From NCBI GenBank assembly GCA_029204225.1, contig CM055107.1, forward strand, positions 46,918,476 through 46,982,475: DNA of 64,000 nucleotides. Reading direction: 5' to 3'. The notes below the pieces were generated by a model. That model made no database searches. It was not told the origin of the DNA and saw only the letters and a program-made list of their open reading frames with translations. Below, one piece after another: positions 12,143 through 23,115 of this stretch (positions within the stretch are counted from its first letter, which is position 1; each line of letters starts with the position of its first letter). The position numbers were made by a program, and so were the translations under genes. The stretch comes from Diphasiastrum complanatum. Lineage: Eukaryota > Streptophyta > Lycopodiopsida > Lycopodiales > Lycopodiaceae.

Positions 12143-12449
12143 CATGTGTCTCTTTCCAAGAATGTACAGCTATATATAATAGATCCATGACTCATTAATG
12201 AGTTTGGTTTCACTCCATAACAAAAACCCTAGCATTAATGTGAACTAGATTCAATGTCTCCAACATTCAAATTTGAATCTACCAAAATTGTGTACTACAC
12301 TTTTCCACACTTTCTAAAAGTGCTTATTCAAATGCTTTTAGACTAATATAACTTTGAAAAGTCAAACTCTAAGTCTACTATGAAAATTGGCCTCAATTGC
12401 CATATATACAAATATGACCAAAATAACAAACTAGTTGAAATTTCTCACA
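11723..12449 (-). repeat. 3' LTR of a minus-strand Copia fragment (left edge approximate)
   Basis: It lies directly downstream of the RNase H fragment at 12.55 kb. A purine-rich tract GAAGAGGGAG on the minus strand at about 12451-12460 precedes an LTR start of TGTGAGAAATTTC type at about 12447-12449. Sequence at 11.9-12.0 kb resembles the LTR at 1.4-1.9 kb, and a TATA-like stretch occurs near 12170. The left edge is placed at TGTGAAGAATTTCAGA by comparison with the other LTR and is uncertain. Confidence 0.5.
12045..12142. repeat. (TG)28 then (AG)n compound microsatellite inside an LTR
   Basis: TG units run from 12045 to 12100 and switch to AG units to 12142 with one GATAG interruption. The array sits inside the presumed LTR, a few dozen bases left of its TATA-like sequence, so it may have grown after insertion. 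Confidence 0.95.
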
Positions 12450-12551
12450 CTCCCTCTTCAACTAGTTTTAGCATAGACTTTGAGAACACTCCAAGTGAAG
12501 TCCTATGCTTCATAAACAAGTCCTTTCCCAATGCTTTGGTAAATATATCAG

Positions 12552-13390
12552 CTACACATTCCTTTGAAGAAACACGTTGAAGCTCCACCTCATTTGATAT
12601 GATATGACTTGATCCCTCACAAAGTGATATGCCACCTTAGTATGCTTGCTCCTAGCATGAAAGATAGGATTGGTTAACTTTTGAGCTGATAGGCTATCAC
12701 AAAAGATGACTGGGCTCTCTAAAAAATTCTGCAAGTGAATATTCTTGATCATCCTCTTGATCCATACCATCTCCTTTGTGATGTGTAAGTGCTTTGTACT
12801 CGGCCTCACTAGATGACAATGAGATAGTGGCTTGTTTCCAATGCTCTTCACTAGAATCCTACATAAATTGGCTTAATCTACCAACACAATAGCTTAGATC
12901 TAGTCTTGTGATGGTTAGATAGATAAGTGAACCAACTAGCTTTCTATAGAGAGTAATGTCCTTGAAGGATCTTTCATCACCTCCTATAGTTAGCTTTACA
13001 TTTGACTCCATAGGTGTTTCACAAGACTTTGCATCTACCATATGAAATCTTTCTAGAATAGAATTAGCATACTTCTCTTGACAAATGAAAGTAGATTGAG
13101 AAGATCTAATCACTTCTATTCCTAAAATGTAATGCAAATGACCAAGATCATGCACCTCAAACTCCCTTTTGAGAGCACTCTTGATATCCTCCAAATCTTG
13201 GTTGTCTCCACCACTCTAGATGATATCATCCACATAGATTAGCAAAATAGTAACATCATTTCCAGCAAACCTATAATAGAGTGAATGATCATACTCACTA
13301 ATAACAAAGCCTTGAGAGGGTAAAAAAGTGTTAAGCTTAGATACCAACTCCTTGGTGCTTGCTTAAGGCCATACAAACTCTTTTGTAGAA
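12552..13390 (-). pseudogene. Copia reverse transcriptase / RNase H fragment
   Basis: Read leftward, the fragment starts at about 13390 with a sequence resembling SLYGLKQAPRSWY. It continues through the YVDD active site near 13220, then DLGHLHYILGIEV and the ETPME...YRKLVGSLIYL region (12859-13194). It ends in RNase H with VIFCDSLSAQKLTNP and FHARSKHTKVAYHFVRDQV (12552-12851). Frames change at about 13196 and 12855. The original element would continue upstream to the right, but at about 13395 it abuts a Copia fragment of opposite orientation. Its 3' LTR follows on the left. Confidence 0.9.
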
Positions 13391-13399
13391 GTCATTTTG

Positions 13400-14320
13400 A
13401 GGAAACCTTCGCACCCATAGCTAAGATGGTGACTATACGTTCTATCATTGCTATTTCTGCTTTCTATGCTTGGAAGATCCAGCAAATGGACGTTAAATCT
13501 ACTTTTCTCAATGGAGTGCTGGATAAAGAGGTGTACTTAGTACAACCTGAAGGATTTGTTGAGCCAGGGAGAGAGCCTCTTGTTTGTAAGCTCAACAAAG
13601 CCATTTATGGATTGAAGCAAGCACCACGGGCATGGTACTCTTACATTAATGAACACTTCAAGCGAAGGGGAATGGTAAAGAGTGATGCTGATCCTAATCT
13701 TTACATTCTAAGGCAAGATTCAGATATAGTGTTCATTGTCTTGTATCTGGATGATTTGATTATTACAGGAAGTAATGAGAGGTTAGTTGATGAAATCAAA
13801 TCTAATCTTTCCCATGCTTTTGACATGAGTGATCTAGGATTGATGCACTACTATCTTGGCATCGAAGTATGGCAAAACAAAGACACACACAAAGCAAATA
13901 TGCACGAGATTTGCTTTATAAGTTCAATATGCATGATTGTAAGCCTTTGACTACACCTATGGATGTCAACACGAAGCTTACTATATATGATGAATCTGAG
14001 AAAGTGGATGTTTATTTATACATGCAGCTGGTGATAATTTGATTTATTTGACACACATGTGACTTGATATTTATTATGTTGTTGGTGTTGTTAGTCAATT
14101 TATGCAAGATCCTAGTCAAGCACACTCGAAGTCTGCTAAACGTATTCTTAGATACATTCAAGCGACATTGAATTTTGGGGGTTGAAGTATGATCAACCTG
14201 AAGTGCCAATGTTGGTAGGTTACACAAATGCCGATTGGGCAGATAACATTGATGACAGAAGATCTATCAGTGGTCATACATTCAATTATGGTACAACTGC
14301 AGTTTCATTGTGTAGGTTTT
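13400..14320 (+). pseudogene. Copia reverse transcriptase / RNase H fragment
   Basis: Plus-strand pol begins abruptly with ETFAPIAKMVTIR at about 13400. It continues through IQQMDVKSTFLNGVLDKEVY, KAIYGLKQAPRAWY and the active site LYLDDLIITGSNE near 13745 (YLDD, a permitted variant of YVDD), then SDLGLMHYYLGIEV. After frameshifts near 13910-14030 it continues in RNase H with SQFMQDPS, RILRYIQATLNF and YTNADWADNIDDRRSISGH (about 14090-14280). Homology stops near 14320, so the RNase H C-terminus is absent. This copy is unrelated in position to the minus-strand pol on its left. Confidence 0.9.
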
Positions 14321-14769
14321 CTCTCTCTATCAGGGTCCAGAGTTTATTTGTACATTTTACACTCAATATGTGATATAGTGAGAGTGCATGTTCTTCCTTC
14401 GCCTTCTTTGGTGATCGGTTATGGTGAATGCTTGATGTTGCTTATCTGATTATTGACAAGTATATCAAATAGCATGATCTTCAATAGATATTTCTTCATA
14501 ATCATTCTTTTATTTAGCATAAGTCATCACCTTTTAGATATATATTTGAATATATTTGATTTTCAAATAATACTTTGTATTAAGGAGCTACACATTCCCC
14601 ATCCTCAAGTGTGTAGTGACATCACAAACATATACATTTGAGGATAGTAATATGACTTCAAATCAGTTTTCAAACATAGATAATTCTCCAAAATCTCGAA
14701 TCAGAATGAAAAAGTATTCTTTACATTCAAGATGAATAAAAAGTACAAGTACAAAGAGTCATGTTCTAA
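14321..14769. other. No recognisable feature
   Basis: AT-rich sequence between two Copia fragments of opposite orientation. Short open frames here lack domain motifs. Confidence 0.5.
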
Positions 14770-15442
14770 TCTCCGACTTGAGTTTCCTCCTCTTGATTGA
14801 TACTTCCACGGCCAAATCTTCCACCTCGTCCTCTAACTACAAGAGCTTGATCATAGCCCCTATTACGATGATTCAAGTTCTCTTGACGTTGCTCTTCCTA
14901 CAAAAGCAGTCCACCTAGTTCTTCATAGGTTGGAAAATTTTCTCTTCTAGCTATACTCGTCACAAACATTTGATGTGACTCATTCAGACTATTCAATGTT
15001 AATTGCATGATCTCACAGTCCTATACTCGCTCTCCAACTGCTGCTAATTGGTCACGAATCTCTTTGATCTCAGCATGTGATTGCATTTTCATCCATCCAC
15101 AATGTATGCAACTTCATCTTGAGAAATAGTATTCGAGATGTGTTTGTCATTTCAAACAATGTCTTCAATGTATCCCACGTTTCTTTCGGTCCTTCTGAAT
15201 CCGAAATATAGGGAATGATTGCATATCTAACTGATAAGTTAATGACATTCTGTGCTTTCTGTTTTCTCATGTCAAATGCCCACTGATCTTCTTCAATCAC
15301 TGGCCTTGTCTCTTCACTTGCCACGATCTCCCATAACTCCTTTTCATCAAAATGTTCTTCAATTTGAATTTCCAAACTGCATAGTTGTCGGCTCCTTCCA
15401 ATTTTCTTGACTCATTAAGGACACTCTCGCTTAGAGTTGCCA
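14770..15442 (-). pseudogene. Copia Gag, frameshifted
   Basis: The start codon at 15440-15442 gives MATLSESVLNESRKLEGADN then YAVWKFKLKNILMK, the classic Gag N-terminus. A frameshift near 15370 moves reading to the frame spanning 15070-15375, which includes ETWDTLKTLFEMTNTSRILF. A further shift gives IMQLTLNSLNESHQMFVTSI and ENFPTYEELGGLLL, then an Arg/Gly-rich tail (VVRGRGGRFGRGS) at about 14800. The tail and length of about 220 codons fit a complete Gag without its zinc knuckle. No primer site of the right orientation lies upstream. Instead the sequence runs into the tandem repeat at 15.46 kb. Confidence 0.8.
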
Positions 15443-15457
15443 TTATCGATATCAGAG

Positions 15458-15612
15458 CGGCGCACGGATGTACGACTATTCGGAGTTCTCTCTAGCTCGC
15501 GTGTGTGGATCCGATATTGGTACGGACATGTGATACGGCACACGGATGTCCGACTTTTTAAAATTCTTTCTAGATCGTGCACGTGGATCCGATATTGGTA
15601 CGGACAAGATGA
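15458..15612. repeat. 78-bp tandem repeat, two units
   Basis: Units start with CGGCGCACGGATGT (15458) and CGGCACACGGATGT (15536) and share GTGGATCCGATATTGGTACG near their ends; the middle is more diverged. The first unit is preceded by GATATCAGAG, which resembles a plus-strand Copia primer site. Confidence 0.85.
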
Positions 15613-15989
15613 AAAGTAGAGGGAATATAAGAACTTTCAGAGGGAATTTTCTAGATTCTCTTCTTTGCAAAGATTTCAAAGTGTGTGATCGTTCAAAAGA
15701 ATATCAATAATGTAAAAAGTATGAAGCCTCACAAACTCTGAATGGCAATACTAGACACTATCTAGTGTAATCTACAGTTTTCCAAACAGAGAAATGAAAG
15801 ATTTCTTCACAAACCTCTCTCGCAAATGGCACTTTTCACAAAAGCTAGGAAGTACTGTAAAAATCTCCCCACTCAGCAAATTTTCAATCTATATGATGTT
15901 GCCCTGGCCTTTCTGATGCCTCGGAGATTGTGTCTTCATTCCCCGCTGATGATTCTAAGCTCCAAAATCTGCAAAATACACCAAGGAAG

Positions 15990-16885
15990 GATTCCTTCCA
16001 GTCATCACTACAATCTTGGATCCAGAAGGTTCAAACTACTTGATTTGGAAATTAAAGACTTCACTCTTGTTGAATGGGCAAAGGTCTATGGCAATGGGTA
16101 GAACCAATTGAGGAGAAGCCAGAAGCTACTCCTGGCAAAGAACTTCAAGAATGGAGTTTAAAAAATGACAAAGCTATAGCAATTATTGTGTCTTCAGCAC
16201 ATGACAATATAATGCTAGATCTTACATCATTTCAAACGCAAAGGATTTATGAGAAGAATTGCAAACCAATAATGAGACTCGATCTCGTAATCTAATCATG
16301 TTCTTGAAAGACCAATTAACTTACCTACAGTGGGACGACAAAGACATGAACACATTCGTGCGAAAGATTAAAGATCTATTTATTTCCTTGCAGAATTCTG
16401 GTATAGAAAATATAATTTCTAAGAAAAAACAGCTTAGTTATTTTCTTTGAGCCCTACCCAGGTCATTCCACACAACTCGAACCTTATTGGCGAAAGATGC
16501 GACAATGACGCTTCAAAAGGCAATAGACGGAGTGACGGGGGAAGTAGAAGCTCATGAACGCTATGACGACAATGGTGATTCAAAAAATACTCTATTTACT
16601 CAAAAGAATAAATCTTATAAGAAGTCTAAGTATAAGAGAGAGTCGTCTAAGAAGAATGAGTCTAAGACTAATGAACAACAATCTGAAAAACAACAGAAAA
16701 ATTTTGGTGATAAGAAGATCTGCAGCAGATGCATAAGATCAGGTCACACAGAAGAAAAGTGTTGGCTAAATCCAAAGATTGAATGCATTCATTGTCATAA
16801 ACGAGGTCATGCAGCAATAAACTGTTATCAGAATCCCAGATACAAAAAGGAGCAAAATCGAAGCGAACCTTCATATTCAAACTAG
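15990..16885 (+). pseudogene. Copia element D: Gag with two zinc knuckles
   Basis: Gag begins with the degenerate motif DPEGSNYLIWKLKTSL near 16010. It continues after a frameshift as WSLKNDKAIAIIVSSA (about 16150), LDLTSFQTQRIYEKN and LKDQLTYLQWDDKDMN (16310). The final open segment 16487-16885 carries a basic stretch and two intact CCHC knuckles, CSRCIRSGHTEEKC and CIHCHKRGHAAINC. Two tandem knuckles are uncommon in plant Copia Gag, which usually has one. At least three frame changes and a stop at about 16450 make it nonfunctional. Confidence 0.85.
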
Positions 16886-18177
16886 TCGAAGACAAAGCAA
16901 AATGCTCTAGAGCAACAGAAGACCGGGCAACAAAGAATTCAATAGCTTATGTTAGTGTTGATCTATGTTGTTCATCTATTTCAATTTGAGAAATAGTACT
17001 TGATTCGAGAGCCACCTCACATTTTGTTTTCTCGAAGTCAATACAGACATGTCAGTAACCTTCATGAAGAATTCTTGTAAATTGTTCGAGGAAGATTCTG
17101 ATAACTAGACTGCTAAAGGCAACAAACAAGTATGGACATTCGAACAAGAATCGAACAAGTCAATCAAACCAGGAATCGACAGATGTACTGTGGCACAAGA
17201 GGTTATGTCACATGAACATGGAAGCCTTGTACCAAGCCAACAAAAGTCAGAGAATTCAAGGAGTCAAAATCACAAGTAGAGATATTCGAACTACCTACAA
17301 ATCTTGTCTTAAAGGCAAGATGACTAAAATATCTTTCAGTAAGGATGTTTATAAAGCAACTAAGGTACTTGAAATTGTGCATTCAGATATTTGTGGACCA
17401 TTCAGAGTATTGTCGTTGGGTGATGCAAAGTACTTCATTACGTTTATTGATGATTTCAGCAAGTTCATTGTAATATACTTTATTCATACCAAATCTGAAG
17501 CTTTTGAGAAATTCGTTGAGTATATGAATTGGGCTGAGAACAGACAGAAAATAAGTTGAAGTTGATTCGCACAGATCGTGGAGGTGAGTACATTTCCAAT
17601 GAATTCAAAGCTTACTGTATTGATCGAGGTATTATGCACACGAAGACTACATCTTACCCACCTCAACACAATGGAATAGCTGAACGAAGAAATCGTACAC
17701 TGATGGAAGCTGCAAGGTGTATGATGGCTCATGCGAAGGCACCAAAATAGTTGTGGGCAGAAGCAGTGGCTACATCAAATTATCTTCAGAATCGTATTTA
17801 GAAATCTCGAATACCAAATAAAACTCCTCATGAGATATGGTGAAAACCGAAGCCAAATCTTGCACATGTTCAAACATTTGGATGCGCAATGTTTATGCAC
17901 ATACCAGATAAGCTGAGAAAGAAACTCGATGAAAAGATAGAACAAGATTTTATAGTAGGATTTGAGTTACATTCGTCATATTATCATGTTTATGTACCTG
18001 AAACTGGCAAGATAAAAGTTGTTTGAGATGTTAAATTTGATGAGATGAAATATATAGCAGATAGTGATATAGTCGGCTATGAAATTTCAAAATTTGTTAT
18101 GAGCTATCAACAACAATAGAAGAAAAACAAGCAGAGATGAAAGAGATTTACCTGATTTAGAGGGAGGTCAAGATCGA
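16886..18177 (+). pseudogene. Copia element D: protease remnant and integrase
   Basis: The protease is reduced to LDSRATSHFV near 17000, where the catalytic triad D-S/T-G has Gly replaced by Arg. The pre-integrase zinc site follows as LWHKRLCHMN and CLKGKMTK (17190-17330). The integrase core is clear: HSDICGPFRV (first Asp, about 17380), IDDFSKFIVIYF, RTDRGGEYISNEF (second Asp, about 17570) and YPPQHNGIAERRNRT (Glu, about 17660). All three catalytic acids are therefore still encoded, but frame changes at 17558 and stops at about 17750 and 17800 break the protein. A region resembling FGCAMFMHIPDKLRKKLD near 17885 is the usual integrase C-terminal part. Confidence 0.9.
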
Positions 18178-19920
18178 GTGCCTGACAGACTCAAATCGCC
18201 AACTCGAATTCCAACAGAAAAGCTCGAATCAGAATCAAACTCGAAACCTGCAAAATCGAACTCAAAACCACCTATGAGAAGATCTGATAAACAACGAAAA
18301 CCACCAGAAAGGTATGGTCAGGATGTTTTTAATACAGCCATTGAATTTTGTGGATTCTTTGACGAACCTCAAACATTCGAGGAAGCTATACATGGACTAG
18401 ATAAAGATCGCTGGGTTCAAGCAATGGAGGATGAAATGTCATCTATGTACAAGAACAATGTATGGACACTTGCACCTATATCTGATGGCAGAAAACCAGT
18501 CAAGTGCAAGTGGATCTACAAGATCAAAACAGGTCCTGATGGAGAAAACATCAAATACAAGGCAAGGTTAGTTGCTAAAGGATTTTCACATAAGTATGGG
18601 ACCGACTACACTGATACTTTCTCACCGGTAGTCAAACATACATCAATTCGCTTGTTATTTGCGTATGTAGTGGCTCATGATCTGAAAATCCATATTGTGG
18701 ATGAGAAAACTGCTTTCCTACACGCAGAATTGGAAGAAGACTTATTCATGGACAACTACTTGGTTTTGTAAGCCAAAAATATCCAGAATACGGATGTCAT
18801 ATGAATAAAAGCATTTATGGTCTGAAACAAGCAACGAGGCAATGGTATAGAAAGAAGGACGAAGCACTATGTTCCATAGGTTTCAAACCTCTATTTGTTG
18901 AATCAAATGTCTATATCAAGCATGTCCAAAATGAAATAATCATTCTAGTTGTTTATGTTGATGACACGCTTATCTTCTCAAGAAGAGATAAGTTAATTTC
19001 AAATGTCAAAAGAGACATTTCTGAAATATTTGAGATCGTTGACCTAGGAGAAGCTAAAATCTATCTAGGCTTGCAGATCGTGAGAGACTTTGAAGGTGGT
19101 GAGTTGTATCTTCACCAAGAAAAGTACACTCAAAAGATCATTGAAGACTTCAACATGCTCGAATGCAAAAGTGTGCATACTCCCATGATATCTTGAACAA
19201 TAATGAGCAAGGAAGATTGTCCGCGGACTCTCGAAAAAGAGGAACGAATGGACAAAACACCCTATCATAGGCTGATTGGATCATTGTTATATCTAGCAGA
19301 CAACACCAGACCTGATATAGCATATGCAGTATAAAGACTGAGCCAATATAATCAAAACCCAGGATCGTTACATTGGAAGTTGGCAAAGAGAGTACTACAA
19401 TATCTCCGGAAATAAAAGATTATGGACTCTGTTATTTGAAGGAAACTGGATTTCACATCGAATCTTATAGTGACGCAAGCTGGGCATCCATGAAGGATGA
19501 TAGCAAAAGTATTTCAGGAGGTTGTACCATCTGGCATAGCCATACTTTGGATTAGCAAAAAGCAAACAACAATAGCTCAACCTTCCTGTGAAGTGGAATA
19601 TGTAGCAGCAACCAAGATGGCAAACGAGCTAATTTGGATTAGAAAGATACTGGAAGGATTTGATGATACTACTTCTGAACCTTATGTCTTGATCGTGGAT
19701 AGCACTTCAGCAATCTATCTTACGAAAGATCATGTATTTTAGTCGAAAACAAAGCTCATAGCTTTCAAGTATCATGTGATTTGAGACTTAGTCGAGAAGA
19801 AGATACTGGAGACAACAGCCTTCATACCCACAGAGGAAATGACAGCTGATATCTTTACAAAGCCACTAAGTAAAGCTTTGTTCGAGAAGCAGCGAAGAAG
19901 ATTGGGGTTAATCCAACTGC
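18178..19920 (+). pseudogene. Copia element D: reverse transcriptase and RNase H
   Basis: RT opens with WVQAMEDEMSSMYKNNVWTL and KCKWIYKIKTGPDGENIKYK, then YTDTFSPVVKHTSIR (18178-18771). A frame change precedes NKSIYGLKQATRQWY and the active site VVYVDDTLIF near 18955. RNase H runs from 19270 with PYHRLIGSLLYLADNTRPDI, SYSDASWASMKDDSKSISGG, SSCE..-type sequence at 19590 and TSAIYLTKDHVF at 19710. It ends near 19870 with ADIFTKPLSKALFEKQRRR. A stop at 19196, another near 19334 and frameshifts at about 18770 and 19500 disable it. The GGELYLHQ motif is shared with element B at 34 kb, placing both in one family. Confidence 0.9.
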
Positions 19921-19924
19921 CACT

Positions 19925-19936
19925 TTGAGAGGGAGC
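19925..19936 (+). promoter_or_regulatory. Polypurine tract of Copia element D
   Basis: TGAGAGGGAGC lies immediately before the LTR start TGGGACAACTG. Element B at 33.14 kb has the same GAGAGGGAG tract at its own 3' LTR, which supports the family link. Confidence 0.8.
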
Positions 19937-20956
19937 TGGGACAACTGATCAGACAGATCTTGATTCTACTAACAAAGCGCACAGTTTACTTGAAAAGGAT
20001 GAGAAAGAAACGAATGCAAACTCGAAACATTTCTATTCATGACCAGCTCAAAAGATTTATGAAGGAGTTGCAAAATTTGTCTTGTACTCAACTCGAAAGA
20101 TTCACGAAGGATTTGCGAAATTTGTCTTGCAATCAACTTGAAAGATTCACAAAAGAATTTTTTGTAGAAGCTCGTGGCTTTCTTGTTGAAGCTCAAAAGA
20201 TTCGCGAAAAGAATCTTGTCACGAAATATTTTGTTTCTTGTTCAAGCCTCAAATCTCGCAAAATTGTCGTGAACAATCCGTGAAATCTTCTGGACTGTTC
20301 TTCAAGCTCACCTGTCGCAAAACTATCTTGAACAGTTTACAAAATATTCTAGATTTCTTCTTCAAGCTCAAGAATTGTCATCTATCGTGAACAATTTGCG
20401 AAAGACAAAAATGTCACGAAAAGACAAGTGTCACGAAAAATTCGTGAAACACGAAGCTGAGACGAAGAGATGGACTATCTCGAATAATTTGCGAACAGAA
20501 TTTATTCGACCCTAGAAACAGAGCATCTATTTGAATATCAACCGTCGTAAATGGTTAGATATCTATTGTTACAGCATTAAAAGGCCAAAAGACCTGTAAA
20601 TAAAAGGGCCAAAAACCTGTCTTGTAGCAATATAAATACATGTGCACTACTCGTTGTAACACACTCACTCAATCAGAGACACAACATCGAGATAAGGCAG
20701 CAAGAGATGTATATTGATGAATCAGATTCATAGTTATAATTTTTTTGTTTTGATCAATAGTTTCTTATTGTCTAAATTGTCTTAAGTTGTCTCTTACTTC
20801 CGTATATAATTTTTGCATGCATATTCAATTAGAACTAATACTGTTCTATTAGTACATAGATCAGATACAATCCCGATTGAAGACACTAATATTAGTTTTA
20901 TTTATTCAAACTTGCAATGTGTTCTCTGTGGAAGAATAATTACTATTTTTCCTACA
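19937..20956 (+). repeat. 3' LTR of Copia element D (about 1.02 kb)
   Basis: Starts with TGGGACAACTGATC after the polypurine tract and probably ends at CCTACA. U3 is rich in variants of a TTGCGAAA/TTCACGAAAGATT motif between 19980 and 20460, also seen in the LTR of element B. A TATA-like box ATATAAATAC lies near 20631, so transcription would start near 20660. No intact 5' LTR partner is present to the left of Gag. A weak primer-like TGGTAACAGC follows the LTR end. Confidence 0.65.
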
Positions 20957-23115
20957 TAGCTGGTAACAGCTGTCAACATTAATGTACATCGTATACAGTA
21001 ACAATGAAGTATATCATTGATTTCTAACAATACTTATATCGAAGGCCAACATTATTCAACTTTAGAAGACTCATCTTTAAGGCCAACTAAAGGAAGGACT
21101 TAAATATTGAATCGATACCTCCTTAACAATTGGATGGGTTCGAGTAAAGAATATTCTTTACCAAGTCACATTATTGGTGCCTCTTCCGACAATCGCAAAT
21201 TTTCATGTGTAACTAGTTAATTGGTTCAAGATGACATGGCAGTTGTACAACTAAGCAAATGTACACATGTCACTATTATATTGGTTTAGATTAAACAGAC
21301 CCTTGATGAAGGAAATGACACACTCCATTATCTAAAGATGCATCTATTTATGTAGTTTCACTATATGTACTTCATTCGAAGTCTAATTCAAGGACCGAGA
21401 GTTTCACATCTTCGTGTTTGGTCTTTCAATGAGAGCGTATGTAATTCTAAACTAGTTAGTTTTTTGTCGTACACAATAGAGGACTAAACGAATGTGTGAT
21501 TCTTGTTAAGTTCTTTTTGACATATAAGATTCGAATGCTAATGAATCAAGCAATGCTCAATGTTTGAAAACTAACTTATTCGAGTTTATCATTAGTAGGC
21601 TTTCATCCAATCAATTATTATTATGCGGTGAAATATTAGAGGGATTCACCTAATGTAATGGAAGTATGAAGTCAGTTTATTTTATATATGGATCTTGACT
21701 AAGTTCCGCGTCTTTTTATCTTGTACAGAAGATCTAGTACGTGTTCGGAAGTGGGATCCATTATCGAACATTGAATTCCATTTTAGAATTGTTTGTTTAT
21801 AGTTCATTGTCGAATAAATAAGTTTGATAGTTTCAAGCCATGCTTAACAACTTCTAAAATTCAAACGTGGGAAAGAACTCTATCAAATTGAGTAGAACAG
21901 AACTTAGCAAAGCTTATGGTCGATTAATTTTGATGAGGAGTACATCAATTGTTGATAAATTTGATTTATTCTAACTTCTATAATCATTAAGGAGTATGAG
22001 TATTTCAATAGCATGGCCATGTGAATGGTTGTTGTATATATGATACACGCAGGTCCTCTCTATGCATATTCCATGTCCCGACTTGTGACACATGGAGACT
22101 ATGGAAGTTTCCAATACTAAGGAAAAATCTGAAATTGTCATGATCCAAATGATTTGTAACTATGAAACTTGATACATGCAAAGCTAGTTATGTAAAAACT
22201 AGCATTCAATAATGCATCACGATCTTTCTTCCGAATACATAACTAATTCATACAAGATTGAATACCTCATTCTAGCATATATTGAAGATCTCATTTATGA
22301 AGGAGAACCACTTTATTAGTGTACCAGAACTATTCTATAAGGGTGAGAGATAGCAAAAGACTAGCATGCGAGAGAAAGTAGACAATGTGTAGCCACTTCC
22401 TTCTCTTCATTAACTGACTAAAAGAGAGACATAATAAATCAATTTTAGCCTATTTATAGTTATAGTAGGCCCCAAATAGAAGCTTTTAAAATAGGGTTAT
22501 GTTGGAGTGGTATAGTTTCTAGAGATTAATTATTTATCAACTCTGATGAAGACTCAAGTCAGGTCAAAGGAGTAGCAAGGACTTGTTGTTCAAGTTTACT
22601 TTACTTGTTCTATCTCATGTTTTTCACAATCAGGTGATGAACGCTATGTCACTGCTTAACCACAGAGGTATTGCCACCTCACCCCCGTGCACTGGAGCTA
22701 TAGACCACCATCAAGCAAGCTCGGATCTCCTGTAAGCCAGGGTGTCCCATACCATGTTGCCTTACCCTCAACCCTCGCCTACCTACATCTTGAGGCCTAG
22801 ATACTCGTCCTGAGCTGACCACCAAGAATGATTGCCAAGCACATGGAGATCCACCTCTATATACATAGTCTAGGTGGGTCATCTCCATCCATAGGAGTCA
22901 CGCATAACCAACGACACATGGCAGTTGTACACACTGATGCAGGTCCATAACAACGAGTCACTGTGCGCCAATAAGACATTGACACGTGGCACACAAAAGA
23001 CCTATAGCTTCAGATTAGTGTTCTTTCCCATAAAGAGATCGTCACATCAAGTTTCCTGCTGCATGCCCTTATGGGTATGTAACACTTTCACACACTCTAA
23101 GGATCTCTGATTCTA
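20957..23115. other. No recognisable gene; possible LTR piece near 22.5 kb
   Basis: Mostly AT-rich anonymous sequence. At 22500 the sequence TGTTGGAGTGGTATAG followed by TTAATTATTTAT resembles the LTR edge at 36304, so an old LTR of that family may end here, and CTATTTATAG at 22450 may be its TATA box. A more GC-rich patch (22.65-23.1 kb) has no coding motif. Confidence 0.4.

Noticed and set aside
11957-12213. Open frames of Ser-Leu and Thr-His repeats
   Set aside because: Translations of the TG/AG microsatellite; the same applies to frames at 42.7-43.0, 47.8-48.7, 50.06-50.27 and 57.7-57.9 kb.
22679-22888. 69-codon minus-strand frame in a GC-richer patch
   Set aside because: No motif and no conserved neighbour; treated as chance.
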